In this document: in pieces, positions 1 through 9,285 of the stretch
Numbering within the stretch: the first letter of the stretch is position 1
Layout: each line of letters starts with the position of its first letter
Source: Entophlyctis helioformis
Lineage: Eukaryota > Chytridiomycota > Chytridiomycetes > Chytridiales > Chytriomycetaceae
Assembly: GCA_025526915.1 (NCBI GenBank)
Contig: JAHLKH010000352.1
Location: 1-17,864, forward strand
Direction of reading: 5' to 3'
Length of the DNA stretch: 17,864 nucleotides
Notes under the pieces: model-generated
The model's input: the letters and a program-made list of their open reading frames with translations, nothing else
Databases searched by the model: none
What the model was told of the DNA's origin: nothing
Translations under genes and position numbers: made by a program

Positions 1-3000
1 TCCAGTGTCGCTGTCGAAGCAAGGCAGCCATGCAGCTCACCAGCACCAACGAGGTTAAACACTCGCGCAAGAGCTGGGATGATTTGCTTTGTGATATAGT
101 ATGTGCCATGAAGCCTCAATGCCCGGTTTAGAAGCAGCTCGTCCGGCGACACAACTGCATCCACGAGTCGGTCTCTTGGTCCACCGTGCACCACAACGTA
201 TGGCACGCGCTCGCCATACTGCGGTTCTGCCATGTGGTCTTGAGCCATGCGCTTGCTGCTCAGATGTGCGCCTGGCGGAAGCGGCCCTTTGGCACTGTAT
301 GTGCCAAGCTTGACTCCCTTGGCGATGATAAAGTCTTCCAAAGAAATGTGCCTGTGAGTATCTTGGTCCACTGTCTCGTGAGATAGTCCTTGACTTGGGA
401 CAGATCTTGGGTTCGGAACAGGATCCTTGATCGTAGAATACACAGTATGTGGTCAAAACAGTAACGTTGGTCAATCTGCAACGACCATGGAGGGCTGCCA
501 ATGACAAGAGTCGGCAATGCAATCCACCCAATCCAAACATGGAGTACTTTAGGCTCTGCTCCATCATCTTGGCAACCGCTGGGCATCCATCGCGTCGGAC
601 CGTCTCGATACCCTTGGCGTCAAACACGGGCTCCTTTTGTTCAACCGTCTCGAACGCAAAGCCAACGTATCGCTTCTTGGCGAGAAGAACACACGGCAAG
701 TACACCTTTTCAAACTTGAGCTTGATCGGATCGGGATTGGCTCGTGTGGCAGCATTGACCATCTCGTTGCCAATCGCAAAGGCTTCTTCTTTGGTTCTGC
801 CTTGCAGTTGCACAAAGATGCTGTCGGTGTCTCCGTAGACAACATTGGCTCCCCATCTCTCGGTGGCGTTGATCATGCGAATCGCCTGCAATACTACGGT
901 TAGTTTGGTGTACCTGCCATCCAGCCACTTTTCTCGAGCAACTCCATATACAGACCCGTTCAAGTGTGACTCGTCCTGATTGCACGATCGAATCGGCAAT
1001 CTCTGAACATGGCATGCGGCCAGAGTAGCTGGCAGCAGTGTATCCATAGGTGACATTGGCAAGCAGCTTAAGACCGAGTTGCTTTGCATCCAACACGCGC
1101 AGCAGACCCTGACGGTACGCAGAAGACATCAGCACAGGACACGCATTCCATTGGGCTGGAACATTGGCTCGTCAAAAACATGAGCAACACACCCGGCAAG
1201 CCTACCTTGTTGTCCTTGTACAGTTTCATGGACTTTTTGACCATGACGCGTGTCTCGAGAATCTCATTGAGCATACGTCCAAGGACACCCTCACGAATGT
1301 GCGGCTTGACAAACACCACGCCATTGGGAGTCACTATTGCGAGCGCGCCAATGGTCAGTACACGGTTGTCTTTTGGCAATAATCGAGCCATGCTCTAGCA
1401 TCCTCGTACCATTCACGTGGTCACGAAGCCGCTCAAGTAGGCCGACGGGGATTTGATAGAGCGACTGTGCACCCAACGCCTCGTGCTTTCCAAGCGTCTC
1501 AACGCGTCCAAGGACGGTTGAAAAGCTGCCCATGTTCACAGCAGGTTGCATCAATGCGGACATGAAGGGATGGGGGCAAGGACAGCATCGCACGTCCAGC
1601 GAGTATGTACCACATGTTGTACGCGATGATCATGGATGGATACAGCGACTGAAAGTCAAGTACAAGCATCGGGCTCGTGTACAGTTCTGTGCGTGGCTCC
1701 ATGGTCAACGGCAGACACTCGAATGCCCGCATTTTGCGGATCTGTATGACCGAGTCCGTTGTGAAGCCAGTGGCATGAGCTGCCTGCACATGCATGCCTT
1801 AACACTTGCACAAGAGCAGACTTACCTGTTCTTTGCTCGGCGAAAACATGAGGTAGTTTTCTGGACGTGTGATCCGCGCCATGACGGACTCGACGCGGAA
1901 CTGCGAGCCACGGCTCACCACAGAGTAGATATCTATGCCGTACACTTTGGCAAACTCGCTGCGAGCCGCATCACAGCCCCCGAAGAATATTAGAGCTCGA
2001 CAAGTCTCCTTTGCTTCGCAAACCAGATGAAGATCAGACGCCTGCATGCCATTACCTTGTGCGGTTGATTAACTCTGTTGCATCCAACAGTTCCAGATTG
2101 TCCTGTACACGCTCGATGAAATACTTGATGGTCCGCCACCGGGACAAAAGACCGCCCTCCCACCATGCTGTGGTGCTTTGGTGCGAGAACTTGGGGATAC
2201 TGCAAGAATAGATGATCCATTTCGCGCTCAGCATGGCATCCATCGACTGGGAGCCGACATTGCCGCAACAGCTGCAAGAGCAAAGCTAGCCACCGACCGT
2301 TTGTGAAGCACATGAAAGGCAAGGTTCTCCAAAGAGTACGACGTGAGCGCAAGCTCGTGTTTGAGCAGTCGCCACACGTTCAGGAAGATACGGCCAGTTG
2401 CATGCAGCGACGACTGTTTCTTGGCTCCCCACGCATCCTGATCTGCCTCATGGTGTGCACGAGCCGTATCGTCTTGAATTGCGGCGAGACCCTGGCATAG
2501 ATCCAGCTGATACACAGCCTCTGCACGCATCATGGCATATCCCCACGACGCACTCTGGATCTCGAATCCAACAAGCATGTCTGGATCCCACTCGCGCACC
2601 AGTTCAACAAGCGTCTGCAGCAGCTCGCGCTCGGTTTGCACAGTCGTGACTTCAAAGCCACCGAGGCCAGAGCGTCGAGGATTCAGCCCATCTGCCACAA
2701 CCAGCATCCCTACGTGGTAGCCAAGACAGCGACCATTGCTCTTGAAGCGCGTTTCGTCGCTGCTCTGGATGCAGTAAAACATGCTGCGAATCGGGTCCTG
2801 GACAGGATCTGGCATCAACGTCCCTCGCGTCGCAACTGCCCTCCAACAGATCCAGGCATGTAACAGGTGGCGTTGGTCAGCAAAAAGCGTTCATGACTCC
2901 ATCCCCTTGTCGCAACCGTTACCATGTAACTCGAGGCTGAGCAAACACAGATTGTTTCTGTCAGTGGCGTCATGGCCGAGCTGGACCTGAGTGTACTTGT

Positions 3001-6000
3001 AGCCATTGGTGTTGGCCGGCGTTGGACCTTCGATGCATGAAACGGCCTCTCGATCCGTGCTTGCTACATCGTCTTTGGTGATTGGACCCAACTTGGTCTT
3101 GGTCTTGCTGCTTTCACTCGAGGCTTGCCTGTGCAATCGTTGCGCTCTACACCATGCCCTGACTGCACGGGCAGATGGTGGCCTTTGCGACAATGCCCAG
3201 TAGGGCATCGGCGGCGCTTCCTGCACAAGTGGCGTTTGCGGATCGCGAGATTCTTGCGATGGGCTCGCTGCTGTATCGTAGCCTTGTTGGCCCTTCGCAT
3301 GGTTGGCGTGGCCATTGAGAGAGACATGCTGCAAAGCCTGCATACGAACGGACGGCAATCGCAAACCGTCAAAGTCTGGCAGCCACTCTACTCCATCCCC
3401 CTTGAGTCGAAACACTCGCCCTGAAAGCTCTCTCGGACGCATCGGCACATCAGTCTTGTTTGAGAAGAACGGGTCGCGGTAGACCATTGGCGCAAGGCCA
3501 TATCGGCGAATGACTGAGCGATTCGCGATCGAGACGGCGGTGCGGTTGCGAACCGGAACAGCCGGCTAGCAGCGGCAAGCCTTGAGTAACACGTTCGCCA
3601 TGGGCGACCCAAATCTGCCTGGCTTGGGTTGCCAAACTGCCGCTCCATAGTCCTCCGCTGATCCAATGGCGATTTGAGAATGTCTGGAGAGGCTGCTGCG
3701 GAGAATATGGATGAAGCGCCAGACTCTGCCGACCCAGGAGCCCAGACAAAGGGCAGGCAGCATCCCGAATCGGTGTCACTGGGCTTGCGCGCCGAATGCG
3801 TTGCGTCAGAGGAAGCCTGTGAGTTGGTGCATGCCGGATTCCGGCGTTTGTGCATGGCTTGCTGGTGTCTCTGGCAAACGCTCTGGACAAGAATCGACGG
3901 TAGCCGGCAGCAGGTGCACAGACCGAAGCGAAGCATTTGCAGACCCACGGTGTGCGAGACTGGCAGAGGCTGGGGAAGCGTCGGTGCGCACGGTACACAC
4001 GTCTGGCCGTAATTGATGGGGTGCAGGATGGGCATTCCATGTGGGCGATACCGGACGCGTTCCAAATGCTGGCAATATCGGCTTAGTGGGCGAGCTCGCC
4101 GTTGGTGGATCAAAGTAAAACGCTGGGCGTTCTGGAGCTGTTGACTTGATGGGCGACCAGAGTTCTTGTATGGACTCGGTAAAGTATGCTGGCCGCGCGA
4201 TTGTCCCTGCATCTGAATCTCCCACTGCCGTCTCTCGGTAAACCATCCTCCTTGCTTCAACAAACCGGACGCGCTGTGGTTGCCAGGCACCAGAGCGGCC
4301 ATAGTGTCAGCCAAGTTCCAACCATGAGATTTCCAGCGCAAACACTCGCCTTGACAGGCCCGCTATACCGTCCTGGCTGGCTGATTCAGAAACGCTCCGA
4401 TCATGTTTGCGGGTGAGTGCGCTGCGTGGCATTGCGCCTGGATGCTTCCCCAATATTACTGGTATGGCTTGTTCAAGCCTATCTTGATGGGAGTGATGCC
4501 GCTTGCCGTGACCGCTTGATGGCGCCGTTGGATTGATATTGCTGTCGTCAGCACCGTCCTCTTCATCAGTGCCATCGAGCTGCGGGATCCGGCTTGATGG
4601 ATTTGCTGCGGCCGGCGACTGCCTCTCCTGCTGACGGTCGTGATGGCGAGAGTTGTCTGTCTCCTGCTCGCTGTCTGAAGTGGCCGTGTCTTGACAGCGA
4701 TCCTCGTCTCGGGGTTTCCCGGCACGTAAAAGACGCCGAGCAAATGCAGATGCTGCTTGAGTCATTGTCAGCCGTTCTTGATATGCTGCTGCCAAAACCC
4801 CATCCGGAGCAACAAACGGCGAACTGTCACCCAAGGTCTGCTGCTGCTCGTTGCCCATGCCATCGTGCGGCTGAAATCGGTCCACTGGCTGAGGAGCCGG
4901 CGATGGTCTTGGTCGAGTTGCAGACAATGGCAATGACAGCCGCGACTGCTTTTCTGGGCTGATGTCCGAGGCATACACATCATAGATCTCTGCGACCTCG
5001 GAAAGCTCCCTTGCCAGCTGCTCATCCATGACAAGATCATCGTTGCCGTTGCTTCCATCACGATCCCGGTGCTGCATTGACGTGCCTTGGTGGTTTAAAG
5101 CATCGGCAGCCTCAGCCGCGGCCAAGTCCATGTCGCTGCCGGCGTCGGCAGGTACAGCTCCTTGCGTTGAACTCGCGACGCGATTCTCCAGCGAGATCCC
5201 ACCATCGCCGCCATAAGCGCCATCTTCGGCCGACTCTGCCATCCAGTCAAGTACATCAACACCGTCCATGTCCTACGCAGCAAATGTGCACCATACACAG
5301 CCACTCAGTAAAGTCTCCTTCCATAGACTGGCATATGTGCATGCATGCGCAAACGTACTTCGCCAGCCAGAAGATGCTTGATCGCATCTTCATCCACAAT
5401 TGCCTCGACATCTCCGCCAGAAAAGTTGGATATCTGAGTTGACAGCCCTGCAAGTAACGCATCCACGTCCTCCTCGTCGAAATCCGTATGCTCACTCGCT
5501 ATGTTGGATGCGACTGCTGCATCTGGATCTCGCAAAGTGTGGACGCGGCTTGGCAAATTGGATGTAGTGCTCGGTGCGAGGTTGGTCGGTGCAGCAGTGT
5601 TTTGCAGGTCGATGTTGCTGTGTTTGTAAAGTGCAGTCTGGTCTTGAACGGGTTGGTTTACAGGAGGAATGGCCGACTGTTGCAGATTCTGGCTTGGAAA
5701 ACGCCGACACGGGCGGTGCAACGACGCAATGGCTTGATACGCTGTTGGGACGCCGTCATCAACCCAGTCTGGAAAGTCCATGCGGGACGCCTCGAATTCT
5801 CGGCTTTGTTGCGCTCGATGCGTCGCGGTGATATGGTCAATCATGGCGCGAACGGAGTCGGCAGCTTCTGGAGATTGAAGCGGCACACGATCCGAGCCTG
5901 AAACTGTCGCGACAGGCTGCTGTGTTGGCAGACCTTTCGCTTCTCTACGCCTGTTTTCATCCTACTTGTGCGCAATCCGAGGAAGCAGAATAGTGCATAG

Positions 6001-7063
6001 CGAGCATACATTGAGTGCATGACCATTGAACAGATTATGGGACAACCAACAGCATCAGCTCACTCCCAGATAGAAATGAGAGACGGCACCAGCTGGCATG
6101 ATATGCCTTCAAACACGCGGTCGGGATTGTTGACAAGGGCATGCAGAGGCCGCTCTTGCACTTAAGCCGGTTGAGAATTTCGCCTGGCCACGAGTCGAGT
6201 TCGAGTTCCCTGGAGCTTTGACGCCGAATGCGGTAGTGGTCAGGCCACCGCCACTCTGGCCTTTGGTTCTCTCGTGTCCAATAGACGTCGGGATGGATCG
6301 CGTTTGGGATCGTCACCTGCAATGGCGCCAAGTTCGGGTTGGCATTGTCGGCTATGGCACCTGCAGCAAACAGAGGCTCGTATGCATGCGATCGTCGTCG
6401 AATTTGCAGAATAGGCGTCCGGAAACGTGCATAGGACAGGTGCAGGTAGTCCATGCCGTGCAAATTGTAGTCGACCAAGAACTGCAGCAGATACGGGATA
6501 TGGGCCTCCAGCACGTCAAACACGCTGCCAAGCACCGCGCCGCTTTGAAGTAGCGTCGCAAGCCGAGTGATGAGTCCAGGATCAAAGAGCGAGATCTTGA
6601 GGAACAGCGAGTATCCGGCGTGAAAGCCGTAGTAGGCAATGCCCTTGACCAGGACGATGGCAGCAACAAATGCATGGTTGGGTGGGTATCGCGATTTGCC
6701 GTTGGCATTGAGTGCAAAGTGCAGCGCTTGGTTGATGCTGAGACCGAGACGGACGATGTAGCGCTCCTTGTCTTCTTGGGGCTCTGCAGGACCTCGATAT
6801 GGGATGTACAGGTACGGGTAGATCTGGTGCAGGTGCAGGCAGATCTTCTGGCCAGCTGGCGATGATCCAAAGATGCGGATGACCGGCACCTTGGCAGTGC
6901 GAGCATCGCTGGTGCTGCTGCTGCCGCTGCTGCCGGTTGTACTGCCTGACCCAGACGACTGGCCGTCAAGGGACGGATGAGGCACAGCCATGTAGTAGTC
7001 CAGGCTGACAATGCGGAGCGACACAAACGGATGCGCGAGGTCGAAGACGGGCTGCCCATCCAT
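1..7063 (-). CDS. REV3: DNA polymerase zeta catalytic subunit Rev3 (3' end off window)
   Basis: Family B translesion polymerase that extends from mismatched or lesion-containing primer ends, with Rev7 as partner, in the nucleus. Thirteen exons fit by splice sites and phase: 7063-6064, 5961-5359, 5272-4346, 4273-2923, 2835-2298, 2199-2056, 1958-1826, 1741-1611, 1525-1410, 1333-1206, 1108-956, 885-548, 425-41; a GTGAGC donor at 40 opens an intron leaving the window. The N-terminus (SLRIVSLDYYMA, PYLYIPYRGP) matches Rev3. Further along are a Rev3-type block around 3550-3400 (VYRDPFFSN), degenerate Exo I (SLELHVATRG, 2940-2815), motif A DFQSLYPS (1657-1634), motif B KQLGLKLLANVTYGY (1084-1040), motif C YGDTDS (837-820) and LLAKKRYVGF. 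The start at 7063 lies just before the conserved N-terminus. Four apparent one-base losses (near 6161, 6064, 3502 and 350) and one unresolved frame change (3817-3960, perhaps a 103-bp intron 3919-3817 with a weak donor) interrupt the frame. The two cysteine-rich C-terminal clusters are not in the window. Identity is certain; exon 4 structure is the weak point. Confidence 0.95.
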
Positions 7064-7308
7064 GTTGGCTTGGCTGGCAACTGCCACGCAATGATTCAAC
7101 CGTCTTCTCTTGAGAAGCCGCCGCTGATTGGCTGGACCATGGGCTTGAGAGTGTACCGCTGATTGGCACGTTGTGGTGGCCCTGCTGATCCCGCAATGCA
7201 GCAAGACGAGCCGCAAGTGGCCCGCATTCTATCCAGCCATGCCCAGCATTGCTTTCATTCGGTTCGTTGGAGGGCTTTGTGATGAAGCGGACAAGAGAGT
7301 CTGGCCGA

Positions 7309-8753
7309 TCAAGCAGACAGATGCTTTGCATGGAACTCGAGGTGATCATCGACTGTCGGCCGAGATATGCACGTGGAACGGCATGAAGGAATACAGGCAT
7401 CAGTCCATGCAAAAGAGAGCACAAACAGAATGAGTACAAGGCCGAGTGTCAACGGCACGAACCAAACGTGGAGATGAACCAGTACGAGTGGTCGTAGCCA
7501 GGCTGCAGCCGGTAGTCAACGGACAGCAGCGCGTTGTGCGATGCAGCAGATACCAGGTTGTCTGGCAGCAGCTGGCCGTCTTTGAGGAACGAGTCCTCGC
7601 CGCCCTGATCAATAAGGACGCTCAAAGCAGCGCCACGGTAGCCGCGCGCAAGCTCAGTGGCATCGTATGCCTTCCACGACTCTTGAGCTTCTCCGAGGTA
7701 CCCAGTAAAGGCCTTTTTGCCCCAGGCACAGTTGATGGGGTTGGCTATTACGGCATGGCAGCATGTGGATTAATCGCCATAAAACCACCTCCAGTGTGCA
7801 CATTCATCCATCTCTCCAAACGCCAAAGAAAAAGGCAGGCGTCGGGATGGACTGGCAGATGGATGGAGCAACAACCATGAATGAACGCACAGATGGGAGC
7901 AAACGCCGAAGCAGACTTGAACTGGCCGGGATTCTTGAGTGCACAGATGAGTGCACCGTGGCCACCCTAGCACCGCCAAGGTAGCGTCAGAACGTGGGGA
8001 CTGTTTACAGGCGCTTGCACGATAGAATGAACTTGCAGGTTGCAGCCATGGCTTACCATGCTGTGGCCAAAGATGGACGTGCGGCTTGGATCAACAGGCA
8101 AGTTTTGGGCAACGATCTCAGGCAGCTCGGCGGTGATGTAAGAGTACATCTGGTACTTGCTCCACTTGGGTTCCGTCGCGTCCTGCAACAGCCCAGGATA
8201 TCTCGGTGTTATTCATGGGATCGGCCGAGACACTATGCAGGCACCATACCACATAGAAGCCGGCTCCAACGCCAAAGTCCCACGAGGCGCTGTCGCCCTC
8301 GATGTTCAGACCGCGAGGGCTTGTGTCTGGGCAGATGAGCACCAAGCCGAGTCTGCTTGCAGTGCGAATGGCACCAGCCTTGGTGATAAAGTTGTCCTGA
8401 GAGAGGGGTGGGCAATGCCAATGAGCGGGCTGCGGGACACAACAGTGGTGGGCATATATCCGCAGATATCGGCAAGCTGGCAGCAAGGGGCCATACTTCG
8501 TTGCAGGTAAGGCCAGACAAGAAGTAGACGGCAGGCAGCTTGGCACCGCTGCTGTTGGCTGGCACAAAGACGCTAAGCTTCATCTCGCATCCGAGCAGCG
8601 CCGATGGGTGCGAGTACCTGGAGTGGCAGTCCGTCAGCCAGCCAGTCCGTCCGTCAGCCAGCCCGCCAGCCCATGAGACAGCCTCGCTCGCAGTGCCACC
8701 TACTTGAAGACAGTGCCGCCAAAGGACTTGGCCTTGGACAATACGGTGAGCAT
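7309..8753 (-). CDS. ESD: S-formylglutathione hydrolase (esterase D)
   Basis: Serine hydrolase that cleaves S-formylglutathione to formate and glutathione, the second step of glutathione-dependent formaldehyde detoxification; normally cytosolic. Seven exons join with consistent phases: 8753-8704, 8617-8497, 8396-8250, 8182-8057, 7966-7891, 7744-7463, 7352-7309, giving 846 nt and 281 residues, against about 280 for the family. The protein starts [17 protein letters not shown] and has the family blocks [20 protein letters not shown] and [20 protein letters not shown]. The nucleophile Ser147 is in GHSMGGHG (the exon 4/5 junction splits it), Asp224 is in [11 protein letters not shown] and His259 in GYDHSYWF, close to the human triad positions. 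The end [13 protein letters not shown] is typical. No frame break is needed, unlike both neighbours. It lies upstream of REV3 on the same strand (245 bp apart) and head to head with the striatin gene. The small first and last exons rest on splice logic and family fit. Confidence 0.96.
8627..8670. repeat. Degenerate tandem CCGTCAGCCAGC repeat in esterase D intron 1
   Basis: Blocks of the form CAGTCCGTCAGCCAGC recur head to tail with small changes. They lie wholly inside the 86-bp first intron (8703-8618) of the S-formylglutathione hydrolase gene, so they do not alter the protein. It is probably a slipped simple repeat; no function is suggested. Confidence 0.6.
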
Positions 8754-9285
8754 CTGTGCACGAGGTTCATGGCCAGCGTATCATGCCAGCAGCCAAGAGT
8801 CAGCAGCTTGGATGGACGACCAGTGGGCGACGGGAGCATGTTACGTTTGCTTTGTGGCCCTGTTGATCGATCTGGAGGACACTCGCTACAATAAATAGTT
8901 GCTGAAAGTGGCTGGATGGAGGGCGGATCGGGTGGTGCTGGACGGCAGGCTGTTGAGGTGCACTTGTGTGGCTGGATTGCTGTCGGCTTTGGTGTGCGTC
9001 AAGTAGAGCGGCCGGTGTCCAAAGAGCAGATGCTCCAGTGCGACCATCCCGATGTTGGTGGCTCCAATCACGTCGCGGTGGTAGACGGTCTTGCATGGTA
9101 TGCACTCATAGCGTCGCAGGTTGGTGCGGTTCTTGTCTGGGATCCGCTGCCTGCACTGCGGGCACATCTGGCACTGCGCGTCTGGGCCACCACGGCAGGC
9201 CAGTCAGCGGGCGACTCGTTGTGGAGATGGCGTGGGCACCTTGCACGAAATCTTGAACACCACGCGTCGGACACCTTGGCCAACC
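8754..9285. promoter_or_regulatory. Divergent intergenic region between esterase D and striatin
   Basis: 532 bp separate the two start codons, which point away from each other, so both promoters should lie here. No clear TATA box was seen. Much of the right half (8886-9206) is occupied by an OrfB/Fanzor-like relic on the minus strand, so the available promoter sequence may include transposon-derived DNA. The striatin start sits in the context CCAACCATGC, a favourable eukaryotic initiation context. The regulatory role is inferred from gene orientation alone. Confidence 0.4.
8886..9206 (-). pseudogene. C-terminal fragment of an OrfB/TnpB-like (Fanzor) nuclease
   Basis: An open frame runs from just after a TGA (9206-9204) to a TAG at 8888-8886. 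It encodes CPQC at 9164-9153, then CIPC at 9104-9093 (C-X2-C, 16 residues, C-X2-C), followed at once by YHRDVIGATNIG (9083-9048). This order is that of the OrfB_IS605 zinc ribbon plus RuvC-III: C-x2-C ... C-x2-C ... (D/N)RDxxAAxNI, where the Asp (9074-9072) is the third catalytic acid in TnpB and Fanzor RNA-guided nucleases. A tail with GHRPLYL follows, and RP-containing tails occur in fungal Fanzors. Upstream the frame is stopped, and the neighbouring DNA is the first exon of striatin on the other strand, so no RuvC-I/II or N-terminal part can be here. I read it as a truncated relic; a short expressed zinc-ribbon protein is possible but unsupported. Confidence 0.65.

Noticed and set aside
55..1089. 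Single 344-codon minus-strand frame
   Set aside because: It reads through two REV3 introns (886-955 and 426-547); the conserved polymerase motifs need the spliced form.
1742..1825. Shorter REV3 intron ending nearer 1783 that adds about 14 residues
   Set aside because: The acceptor at 1742 gives SPSKEQIRKMRAFECLPL, which fits the Rev3 family without an insertion.
1..7063. REV3 as a pseudogene
   Set aside because: Catalytic motifs and nearly all splice sites and phases are intact, and the four frame breaks have the same homopolymer form as those in striatin and copia, so sequence error explains them better.
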